The notes under the pieces are model-generated. The model searched no databases and was not told the DNA's origin. It was given only the letters and a program-made list of their open reading frames with translations. Of a stretch of DNA of 64,000 bases, positions 1-10,900 are shown piece by piece; position 1 is the first letter of the stretch; each line of letters begins with the position of its first letter. This DNA comes from Xestospongia muta. Taxonomy: Eukaryota > Porifera > Demospongiae > Haplosclerida > Petrosiidae. The DNA is taken from contig OY848918.1 of assembly GCA_963693285.1 (NCBI GenBank), forward strand, positions 6,143,876 to 6,207,875, written 5' to 3'. Both the position numbers and the translations under genes were made by a program.

Positions 1-244
1 TTGCTACTAAATACATATTGTATATATATGATATCACACCAGACTTCAGTCAATCACTTGTGTTTCGTAGTGAACCATTCAATCATAGTTGTCTTGATAT
101 TTTAAATTTGATTGTAAGCTATTTTAGATAGATAAATATATAAACATGATGAATTTGATAGAGGTGACTTGAATCACTACGTGTGGTTCTTGTCTTTCTT
201 CTTTGTTCATAATGCGATCTCATTCTCTCTGTCTTTTGTTTCAG

Positions 245-3200
245 TTTGACAACAGATATATTGTATTAATGCAAGCATCCTCTAGTGGAGGTACTGGCCC
301 TTACAGCAATCCTTTGGTATTCACATTCGGTAAGTCATCATTAACACACCCACACACATCAAAATTCATCTCTTATTATCTCTCTATAGAATCTCCTCCT
401 ACTCCAACTCCATCTACTGAAGCCTTGCCAACGTCTGATTTTAATCTTTTCACGTCGTGGATGTTTTATGCCATTAGTATCCCATCATTAATAGTGCTTG
501 TTGTCATTGTATCATTGCTTATTGTATGTTGTAAGAAACATATGAGTAAAGGGTCGAGACAAGTCTCTTACGTCAGAGGTAAGTCTTGTAGTGGGTGGAG
601 TATTGTGTAGATAACTTTTTGTGAGTTTACAATGTTGTTTTTTAAAATAAGATTTTGAGTTCTCCGACTGCCTCTTTCTCTGACGTGCTTAATAGTTGAT
701 GCCAAAATGTTAAGGGAAAAAAATCTAGTTCAGTGATGTCTCTTTAAAGTTATATTGTCGTAGTTCAAGGATGATTTAAGTTTAGTCCACAGACAAATTA
801 AAATCAATTAATTCACTAGTATAAAATCATTTTTGTCGATTTTTCTTACTTTCTTGTACCTATTTATCGCGTCATGCTTTGTCCTTGATGGTGTTCCCTA
901 AGATTTTTTGCTGCCATAATTTTTGATGTCATTTGATTTATTTTCTGTCATAGTAGAAGTGTAAATTGGGCTGTCAGATCATATAGCAAGTCACCAAGTT
1001 CCTAGAATGTTTTTTTTTTACATTTTTTTATTTTGACCAACTAACTACTTGTTAATGTTACTTCTTATAATAGAATGTTTGTATTCAGTGTTTGTTCTTG
1101 TGTATTATAAATCTTATTTCTATTGTAGATATTCAAAGAAATGTCACAGAAGGAAAGATGATTGTTGGGTAAGCCCAATTACACTGTGTAGCCACACCCA
1201 CAATAGGCATTAGCCACACCCACATGCACACGAGAAATTAATAAGTAACCATTTCATTTTATTTCCCATTATACAGACGGTTTGATTCGATGACACGATT
1301 TGAGTCAGTTCGATCATCCCAACAAAATCGACCCCTCCCACCTAATCCTCCCAACGCCCACAATCCATTACTTGGTCTACATAGCACTCCTAGCACTACC
1401 AGTATGCAAGCACACCTTATTGTACAAGATCACTCACCCCCTATGTTTGAAACGAGCCAGTTCTATCCTCAAGTATCTCCCGGATATCATCCTCCTCAAC
1501 ATCATTATCCTATGGAGGTTGAACCACGTCTACGATCAGCATCAATAAACAGTCCTCATCAACCAGGTCCCACACTATCTCAGCCACTTTCTGATATTAG
1601 TAGTGTCACTCAGAGTTCTGTTTTCACAGAAAGTAATCTTCCTCATCCTGACAATCGAAATCCTTTCTCACCCAATAATCCGGTGCCATATGAAATCCCT
1701 AATGTTTCTGAGAGCGGTCACCATTCAGTGTCACCGCCAGCACAATTCCACATTTCCAATACTCACAGACCGCATACAGCGACTGGGGTTGTTCCACATG
1801 CAGCTGTTGGTGTTCTCTCAAGCCATCATTCTAATCCTCAACATCACACAGCTTTGACTCAAAGTAATATGGAGTTATTTGAACTCAATGCTCCGCCCAT
1901 CCCACCTCATCGTGCTCATAGCAATGCTGGATTAATACACTCCCCTAATAGTGCTTTTAGAGACAACCATTCAGCCTCACCACGATTAATACGACCTGAA
2001 TCTGGCTTGTATTCTGAGATTCCTACAGAATCGGGAGAACCTGTAATATCTGGTCCCATTAATACTAAACATCGGGGTTTGCCCCTCAATTCAAGGGGTG
2101 GCATGAACTCCCCTGTCAGTTCAGATCAGTACAGTAGTTATTCTGATATTCCAGCTGCTTGTAGTCCGACACTGAATGAACAAAATGAGGAACAGGAGAA
2201 AAGAGATAAATTCTCACCACATTTGAAATCTTATCATTCTAACGGTCAACAAAGCCCTGGCCATTCCTCATTGTCAGATAGTATCTCATCCTTTTCCACT
2301 GATAGCCGAGGTCATTCACCATCCCGGGAAAAAGGAGGCACACACAAACAACTTAGCCCTACCAAATCTTCTTCCTCTCAGCATCGGCACAGTCAGGAAG
2401 GGACTCCAAAAAGACAGAATGGAGATCTGAGTAGCAGCGCATTACCAAGAACAAATTCAAAATCAAGTCACGTATCAAGTCATTTTAAAGAGGTAAGATA
2501 TATGGTGATAATGATATAGTAGTGTAATGTATCTATCTATTTGGGACATCTTGGAACATTTTGAATAAAATGTACTGAGTAAAGAGTTTTCCATATTTCA
2601 GAGGTCAATTTATTGTTATAGCTTACTCTTGTATTAGTATATAGAGATATAGATAGATGTGGAAATGAAAGTTATATTTAGATATAGGTGTGGAAATTAA
2701 AGTTATATTTAGATATAGGTGTGGAAATTAAAGTTATATTTAGATATAGGTGTGGAAATTAAAGTTATATTTAGATATAGGTGTGGAAATTAAAGTTATA
2801 TTTAGATATAGGTGTGGAAATTAAACTTATATTTAGACATAGGTGTGGAAATGAAAGATATATTTATCTTGTGATCTTGATGTGCTAAATGGTACAAATT
2901 TCTTGCATCTTCTACCTAACAAGTTAGGGCACTACTTTTTATAGTTTCTACTCTGTTTGACAAAGGATGTCGCTTACTTTTGTTGTTTAGCACTTTGTAG
3001 CCACTTCACATGTTCTTCAAACTGTCTGATTATCAAATTGTACCAAAACTCTAGTGCAGTGTCAGCACTTTTCAAACAATTTTAGAACAGTATATACATA
3101 CATTTTGTTCTACTTTGTGTTGACCAACATATGAACACCTGATACAACTTTTATTCTAATAATCATTTGTGCCGCTCTATTTTTTAATTAATTTTGCTGG

Positions 3201-4781
3201 TGTCCTAATAATTTGAGTGGGATTATGTTACCCTTTATAGTCTCACGTAGCCAGCCCCTCCCTTAAATGAAATAGAAAGGTCGTGTAGATTGTTATTGAG
3301 TGTCTTGTTTAAAGTATCACTAGAAATCCAGTGATACATACCTGATAAATAGGTAATGGATCACATGTGAAGCTTGTGGAAGAATAATTCAATTTTCTAT
3401 TAACTGTGTTCTATTTCTTTGTTCTTATGGCCATACAAGATAGTTGTCAGAGAACTAAATCTTTATAGTTGTTTTAGTTGTTGTTGTTGTTGTTGTTTAG
3501 TAATATTTATCATTTAAGTTGTGAAAACAGATTGTGAGTGACAAATTACTTCATGCCATAACAAATAAGTCCTTTCATTGTGTAGTTGAACAATAGTGAA
3601 AACAAGTTTCTTTTAAATTATCTTTCTATCCAATACTGTCATAAGTCATCACATGACCAATCACCTACTTATAAGATACTTTAGTATTCAGATTTACAGT
3701 GACACTTTAAACAAGACAGTCTAGCACTGAGCTTCCTATTTCATTTAAGGTAGAGGTTAGCTACATGAGACTACTACTTACATTGTAGTTAATGATACTA
3801 TTAAGAAGGCAGGATGATTTAGTGAATATTAAGCAAAGGATACCAAGTGATTTAACATAAAATACCAGTGTTGACACACCAAAGAACATGTAGATTATAA
3901 TAACCAATATGGTCAAATACACATCCTATAATTACCAATATAATAACAAACCAGTTTTAATAACCAGTATAATACACACCCTATAATTACCAATATAATA
4001 ACAAACCAGTTTTAGTAACCAGTATATTATGTACCTTATCACGACTGTTGTAATAACAAGTATACATATATGTGTACAATATAACAATAACCATATTAGT
4101 ATCATTAGTAATAACAGAAGAATGTGTTAATTTACATACCTTATCAAAGTATACATTAGTTGGTTATTATTGTCCCCTGTAGTAGTTATTGTTGTACATG
4201 CAGCAATGTTCATGATGAGTAGAAATATTTCTAAAACAGTTTTCATAAGATACAGCGTATGTTGAGCTGATAAAACAATGAAATGGTCAAAAAGTACAAA
4301 ATATCAATAAATGATATTCTTATTGTTATAATTTACCTAAACAACAGGGTTTTAGTGCTTGAATACAACAATTAGTGACCATTTGCAGCTATGCAATAAA
4401 TTCTAAACACAAAATTCTTAAATTGTAACCTTATAAAAATAATAATCTTACTATAAAGTTTGATCAGAACCATGTAGTTATTCAGTGCATGTGTTCTGCT
4501 CCTGGCATCCCTGTGGTGTACTTTACTACGTGTGGTTTATCAGTTTACTCAGCTGGAGATTGTTCCAGCAAAAGGGGTGTGTTCAACAATGTTTATTCAA
4601 CAGAATCACTCTAAATGTGTGTAATGTAATCAATCCTAGTATATGATATTTAATAATTGAATTTTTGAAAATCTTTCCACAGTCTAAAGAGTCTAATTCT
4701 CCTTCAGCTCCTGCCCCTTATCTCTCGCCTGCTAGTTTAAAAGGTCATCCTGAGACCAGAACCACACCTCCCAGTCAATGA
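245..4781 (+). CDS. FN3-type single-pass receptor, C-terminal part (5' end outside window)
   Basis: Exons 245-329, 390-578, 1129-1168, 1277-2492 and 4683-4781 join in frame to 542 visible residues, ending at a TGA. The first exon encodes the last strands of a fibronectin type III domain (ASSSGGTGPYSNPLVFTF). The second holds a Thr/Pro stalk, a membrane segment of about 24 residues (WMFYAISIPSLIVLVVIVSL) and a CCKKH stop-transfer. The large fourth exon is a His/Pro/Ser-rich cytoplasmic tail. It contains a class I SH3 ligand (RPLPPNP) and a class II one (PIPPHR), plus RSASINSP and other Ser-Pro sites that could be phosphorylated. The architecture is that of Robo/DCC/neogenin-like or other FN3 receptors; the ectodomain needed to decide lies to the left. 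No kinase or phosphatase domain follows the membrane segment. The exon 4/5 intron of 2.2 kb holds a minisatellite and a MITE. Confidence 0.75.
2645..2868. repeat. 31-bp minisatellite, about 7 copies
   Basis: About seven head-to-tail copies of a 31-bp unit containing GATATAGGTGTGGAAATTAA, nearly identical in the centre and drifting at both ends. It lies in the last intron of the FN3 receptor gene. Confidence 0.9.
3238..3773. mobile_element. MITE-like element with long terminal inverted repeats
   Basis: The left end (TAGTCTCACGTAGCC...) is the inverted complement of the right end (...GGTTAGCTACATGAGACTA). The two arms match imperfectly over about 80 bp, sharing blocks such as CCTTAAATGAAATAG and GTCTTGTTTAAAGT. 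The outermost TA on both sides could be a TA target-site duplication, as made by Tc1/mariner-type transposases. There is no ORF of useful length inside, so the element is non-autonomous. Confidence 0.7.
3895..4032. repeat. 55-bp tandem repeat, about 2.5 copies
   Basis: Two near-identical copies beginning ATTACCAATATAATAACAAA start at 3931 and 3986. A degenerate partial copy precedes them. Confidence 0.7.
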
Positions 4782-5632
4782 ACTAGTCTTTTTGATTATG
4801 TCTGATCAAACTCTACTCATAAATGTATCATACTAACACTAATATTTTACCAACGTCCTTATGACACATGATAGTCACATGATACTCATGTGACAGTCAA
4901 CTTTTTAAGTCTAATCCTGTTTATTTACTTCAATTATCTACATGTGTGTTATTATGTTTATTCATTGCAATTTTTTGATTTTGTTATCTATCTTAAATCA
5001 ATTTTTTTCTCTTTCATAATTAAGAATTAATTTAAAATTCATTGTTTGGTAGATTCACGCAATTACAAACATTAATTTTATTTCCATCAATTGTAATGCT
5101 AACATTAATCAACATTCGCGATCGTCACCAACCACAAAGGAATTCCTCCTTAAACTTTACGTGACCTCAAGAACTATAATTAGTACTGTCCAGGTAATGC
5201 ATGCTGAGCATGTGATGAAAGAATGCTCATACAATAGCTGCATGTGGAGGGGGTGTGTATCAGGTTGGCCTTCAATATGATGGTGTGATTGTCACGTTTG
5301 AATACACTATTAATACGCGCTTAGTCGCTTACCGCCAAGACTGGCCCAAGAGAAACTCTCAGAAAGACTCAAAGTTGTTAATTTGAAAGCTGTCCTCGAG
5401 AGGTTGATCTATTCAACGTTACGACGATCCAGTACAATTGTCTAAGCAGTAAGATAACTACTAACTAGAAAGTAGGCTCTCGTTTCTAAGAAGGTTCTCT
5501 GGACTGCCCGTCAGGGTTCGTAGTACTTACACTCTTAATTATGGCGAAATATAATTTGTCGTAGCAATAAAGACCTTTTGGTACAAGCAAGTAGAATTTC
5601 ACTAATTCTGAAGTCTAGAAAGCGTCACATAT
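4782..5632. other. Intergenic region between FN3 receptor and XPR1-like gene
   Basis: 851 bp between two genes on the same strand. It must hold the receptor 3' UTR and the XPR1-like promoter and 5' UTR. I see no coding exon, RNA gene or convincing core promoter in it. Confidence 0.5.
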
Positions 5633-7759
5633 ATGGAAGATAACTACATTATTATTGACCAGCCGCTACAAGAATATACCGAAGACAAACCTCTGCTGCA
5701 ACAACCCGCTAAGCGTTCTTCATCTGTGAGACATTCCCGAAGCGTCTCATACGGCAGCTTTTTACCTCACTTCTCTATTGACCTCTACTCCCTAAAGCGC
5801 TTGATACCTAGAGAAAAGAAAGACGAAAGTGATCAAGTCAATCAAATTTATACTCGTACTGACACTGGCCAGGAGGAGCCCGCCACTAAGCAGGAAGAGG
5901 TGGTACTAACACGTGAGGATTCCTGTCCAAGCAAGGAGGAGCCAGCAAACTATCAGGAAGTGTTAATAGTTGAGGAATCGAATTCTAGTTCTGAGCAGCA
6001 ACAGCTGCCTGGGCGACCAGGCCACCATCACACTGACTCTGTCATTGAATCTCCAACCCAATTTCTTGATAAAGAGGCTTTTTTGACAGAGTGTGATAGA
6101 CAAATTCAACTCCTTCTAGAATTTACATCACTCCATGTCACTCGTATCCAAGAGGAAATGGAACTATACAGGACAAGAACAGAACAACCTGTTTTACCAG
6201 TTAGACCATATAATCAAATAAATTCTATTCCAGAAGATGAAGAGAAAGCGAGCCTAGATGATGACATAAAATCTATTGGAGGAGACTCTGGAATAGAAGA
6301 TGACCACTTAACATCACCAAAAGGATTCCTATCTCGTATCCGAGAAGTCGCTATATCTCTTAAAACTAATCTAGAAACCTCATTACAACAACTTGATGAA
6401 ATGGTGGGTGCCTATGATCATCGAACTGGAAATACATCTGGCCAAATGTTACTGGCAAAATGTAATTCTCAAAAACAGGACTTGAATGAACAAATTGAGG
6501 GTTGTCTAAGTAAAATTGATGAAGAACTGGAATTAATCAACTCCAAAGAAAAGCACAATAAGGACAAAATAACAATAACCACACTTGCTAAGGCTAAACA
6601 ACAAAGTTTAGGAGTCTGTGACGGTTTTGCATTCTTTCTACTACTACTTGTGATGGTTGTGACGTCAGGTCTGGCAGCTTATTATCCCGCCAGTCGTTGG
6701 GTCATTCTCCTTCGTCTAATACGTAGTCCTCTTTTTGTTGTACTATTCATCTATCTTATCGGTGTCAATATTATGGTCTGGGCACGAGTCAATATTAATT
6801 ATATTAGTATTTTCAATTTCCCTGACAAAGGTATTCCAACGCCGAAGATCATCTTTCGTGTCGCCAGCGTATTAACTGTTCTATTTTCATTGCTATCTAT
6901 AGCATGTTTTGCTACTGGTCATGTTGCTCTATATATCACAGACAAAGTAGTTGGTTTGTCAATGTGGCTAATCCTCTTGTTGTTTGTGATCAATCCATTT
7001 AATGTTTTCATTCGTAGAGGCCGAATCTCGTTTATTTTGGTTGTCGTAAGGATTTTAATATCACCTTTCCCTGTTGTGTCATTTGGAGACTTCTGGTTTG
7101 CTGATCAACTCAATAGTACCGTTGCCTTATTACTTGATGTTCAGTTTCTCTTGTGTTATATTGGAATGGATACTTGGAATTCAGGTTTGAATTTAAAGAC
7201 TTGTACGAGTAGTAACAATGGCATACGACCTGTCATTTCATGTCTCCCATCGCTATGGCGATTTCTACAATGTCTACGGTGTTATCAGAAGACAAAGAAA
7301 ATAGCTCATTTAATCAATGCAGTCAAATATTTTACAACTTTTCCTGTCGTTATATTTGCCACCATATTTGCAATGAAGGTAAAACCATCAATGAGCTTGG
7401 TGCACTTAGATTTGAGAGAAATCGGATGGGTGGTCATTCTCTGGTTAATATCTTCATTCGTACATGCTATATATTGCTTCCTATGGGACGTGAGAATGGA
7501 CTGGGGCCTGTTCTGCTTTAGTCATCGCACCATCCTACGTCCAACTCTATTATACCCAAAGTGGGTCTACTTTGTGGCTATTGTATTTGATTTCATAATT
7601 CGATTTGCTTGTGCTCTCAAACTGACACTGGCCATTGTTTATCATTTAGATTCTGATCTTATCTATTCTGGACTCATTGTCGCCGAGATGCTACGGAGAT
7701 GGGTATGGAACTTTTTTAGGTTAGAGTATGAACAGGTTTTACGATCTTCCAATATTTAG
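5633..7759 (+). CDS. XPR1-like phosphate exporter (EXS domain), intronless
   Basis: A 708-aa protein in a single exon. Residues about 330-700 carry several membrane segments and EXS-family signatures: FGDFWFADQLNS (485-496), CLPSLWRFLQCLRCYQ (537-552), INAVKYFTT (561-569) and RRWVWNFFRLEYEQ (688-701). EXS proteins of the XPR1/Pho1/Syg1 family export inorganic phosphate across the plasma membrane. The N-terminal 330 residues are acidic and Ser-rich, with two helical stretches (about 143-182 and 232-300) placed like SPX helices. However, the usual N-terminal SPX start is absent and the lysine-rich inositol-pyrophosphate-binding segment is not visible (NTSGQMLLAKCNSQ where a run of lysines is expected). 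A single exon amid intron-rich neighbours suggests a retrocopy or intron loss. The frame is open throughout, so it is probably functional. Confidence 0.85.
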   Translation: MEDNYIIIDQPLQEYTEDKPLLQQPAKRSSSVRHSRSVSYGSFLPHFSIDLYSLKRLIPREKKDESDQVNQIYTRTDTGQEEPATKQEEVVLTREDSCPSKEEPANYQEVLIVEESNSSSEQQQLPGRPGHHHTDSVIESPTQFLDKEAFLTECDRQIQLLLEFTSLHVTRIQEEMELYRTRTEQPVLPVRPYNQINSIPEDEEKASLDDDIKSIGGDSGIEDDHLTSPKGFLSRIREVAISLKTNLETSLQQLDEMVGAYDHRTGNTSGQMLLAKCNSQKQDLNEQIEGCLSKIDEELELINSKEKHNKDKITITTLAKAKQQSLGVCDGFAFFLLLLVMVVTSGLAAYYPASRWVILLRLIRSPLFVVLFIYLIGVNIMVWARVNINYISIFNFPDKGIPTPKIIFRVASVLTVLFSLLSIACFATGHVALYITDKVVGLSMWLILLLFVINPFNVFIRRGRISFILVVVRILISPFPVVSFGDFWFADQLNSTVALLLDVQFLLCYIGMDTWNSGLNLKTCTSSNNGIRPVISCLPSLWRFLQCLRCYQKTKKIAHLINAVKYFTTFPVVIFATIFAMKVKPSMSLVHLDLREIGWVVILWLISSFVHAIYCFLWDVRMDWGLFCFSHRTILRPTLLYPKWVYFVAIVFDFIIRFACALKLTLAIVYHLDSDLIYSGLIVAEMLRRWVWNFFRLEYEQVLRSSNI

Positions 7760-7979
7760 AACTAAATTTCAGTTTCATTTAAATTATTTATTTATTAGAT
7801 AATTATGACCATTTTGAAAATTATATTTTGATTGTGTGTGCGGACGTGGCACGTTTCAATTTGGCATAGTAGTGGCAGAAACCTGGTTTATAAATTTAGT
7901 ATGGATCTAATGTGATTTTCGTTGATTGTCAACATTGAGGGTGTGGCCTAAGGGCGTGGTTCTTGCAAACTTTGGAATC

Positions 7980-10900
7980 ATGCCAGTTATAAAGTTGAAA
8001 CATATTTGTTCTATTAGCTCAGAAGATCCAGTAAGTGCATACGAAATGTTATAATTGCGGGATAAGCAGCTGCAATATTTGTATCAATAACTGTCTAGTT
8101 ACACTGATCTAACATTATACAGAATCAACCAGCTGATAATCTACTAACAGAGGAGACATATCGGAAATGGGTTTGTGCAGCTGGTGGGGAGAAACAAGCT
8201 GTTGTGGTTATTGACGTATGTATGGTACTCACAGATGTATGTACATGTCCTTTACAATATGTTATTATTTTAGTTTGAGAAAGCATCCAATATACATTCC
8301 ATTGATATTGGTGAGTATCTATTTAATTTTTTAATGATATCTTATCAATTAACATATCACTCTGTCCTCATCCATTGATCTATTCATCATTCATTCATAT
8401 GTACATGTATTTGTCCAACTGTCCATCCATACATGTATTTGTCCAACTGTCCATCCATACATGTATTTGTCCAACTATCCATCCATCCATTTACCAATTC
8501 ATTTATCCATTGCAGGTAATAATGGTAGTGCATTTATAGAGGTACTAGTTGGTCGTAGTAGTGGAGGGTCTGAGGAGTATCAAGTTTTGTTAGTGGCGAG
8601 TAGTTTTATGAGTCCTTCTGATTGTAAAGGATGGACCAATACTAACAGAGTTAGAATGTTCGGTAAGGATACCCAACCATGAGATTAATTCTATGTCATC
8701 AGATAAATGTCACAAAATCCTTTAAATAACTTGGTACAGGATTATAGGGGTCAGGGTTTTTATAATTGATTTCATGGGAATTGATTTTCTGAGAGAGAGA
8801 GAGAGAGAGGAGAATTTATAGTAGTTGCTTTTTGTAGGCAAAGACAAACTATCAAAAGGCATCGTTGATCAAAAATGGGATCGAGTAAAAATTGTATGCA
8901 CACAACCCTTTAATAAGGTATTAATATGACATACATGTACATGTATAGCTATTTCTTTCTATTAGACGGAGAAGTACGGTCTCTCATTTATAAGATTCCA
9001 CTCCACGCCCACTGAAGAGACCACACCCACTAATGATCAGGAGTCCTCTTCAAAGAAAATAGGAATTTTTAATTTAAAAAGTGAACCAAAGCCCCTCCCC
9101 TCTGGCTCCACCCTCTTATTCAAAAAAGAGACAAAAGATGCCACTCCTCCAAAGACAATGGCTGCTAAGGTAAATCAATGCATAACTGACAAAATAGATG
9201 AATAATACAATGACCACACCCACTCATAGGCGAGGCAAGCAACCTCTGAAGCATTAAAAGGAGAGGACACTACTATCACCTTAAAACCAGTTAAACCTGT
9301 TAAACCAGATTCTAAAAAGCCAGAATCTACTAGAAAAGTAAGTCTACTCTGACATTACACAATATATTGACCTCCTTTCTTGACTCACCTTCCATGTATT
9401 GGTTAGTACATGTATGTGTATGCTTAGAAATCACGTATTATTGTATCTCTATCTTCGTTCCACTATAGAAACCTGCTTCCAGTATTCCAAAGGAAGCTCC
9501 ACCTACTAAGAAGACTAAAGGTATTATCAAGTACGTATACAAATAGAGAGATGTAGCATTATTATTGTAGGAGCTGAAAAACCACCCAATGTTAAACTGG
9601 TTGAACCGGTTTTGTTTGATGAATTACTGGTATGTCAGGTTTTTAAAGTTTTCCATTAATGGCATAATTTTTAGAAAGGGGTTGTTTTTAGTCTCAGTGG
9701 TTTTCAGAACCCCTATAGGGGAGAATTGAGAGGCAAGGCAGTTGAAATGGGAGCAAAGTATGAACCTGATTGGGGACCACACTGTACCCATCTCATGTGA
9801 GTAGCACTGCTTGTCCATTTTGTCTTCATTGATCCATTTTTTCTGTTTATATATCCTTATAACTGCTATCAGTCAATTTTACTGTTTTGCTTGTCCATCC
9901 ATTTTATCCATTAATATGTTACTTGTCCATCTATTCATCCATTTATATGTTACTTGTCCATCCATTCATCCATTTATATGTTACTTGTCCATCTATTTAT
10001 ATGTTACTTGTCCATTCATTCATCCATTTGTATGTTACTTGTCCATCCATTCATCCATTTATATGTTACTTGTCCATCTATTTATATGTTACTTGTCCAT
10101 TCATTCATCCATTTGTATGTTACTTGTCCATCCATTCATCCATTTGTATGTTACTTGTCCATCCATTTATATGTTACTTGTCCATTCTTTAGATGTGCAT
10201 TTGCTGGCACTCCAAAATTCAATCAAGTTAAATGTAAGTATTATATGAAATTATAAATAGCAGCTGTAACCATTATCACTTTACCATATACTGGGTTATT
10301 TATATAGTTATATATAAATTATATAATAATAATAATAATAATAATAGTAATAATAATAATATATACGATAGAGTCCAAGATGACCAAAGGAACTACATAG
10401 TTTAGAAGCCACATGTGTCAAGGCCTTTTTAGTGTTAGAGACTTTTACGATTACTTAGTTCCTTTGACTCTAATGAATACAATGACAAACCTATAATAAC
10501 ATGTGTTAGAATATAACTGAATAATAAATTTACTGAGTGACTAAGAAATATAGTTACTTATGTCTGACCAATCATATTGCTTCATTTATGTATACTCAAA
10601 AAGTGAAATAAGTTTTCTTGGTTTTCCTATAAGAGTTATTATAAAGAATAATAAATTTATGACATGGACATATTAATGTACTTAATGTTGTGCAATAGGA
10701 ATATGTGAGTTGTACTGGAATATACACAGTGAAGATAGTAGCACTAGATAATAATAACTGTTATTATGATAAACTGATGTTACTTTGAATATAATAGTAG
10801 TAGACTTCATGTGTTGTTAGTATTGCCTTTGTTTATAACGGTGGTATAATTCCCTTAAATCTAATACTGTATAGAAATAATTGAGTATTTGAAATTTAGT

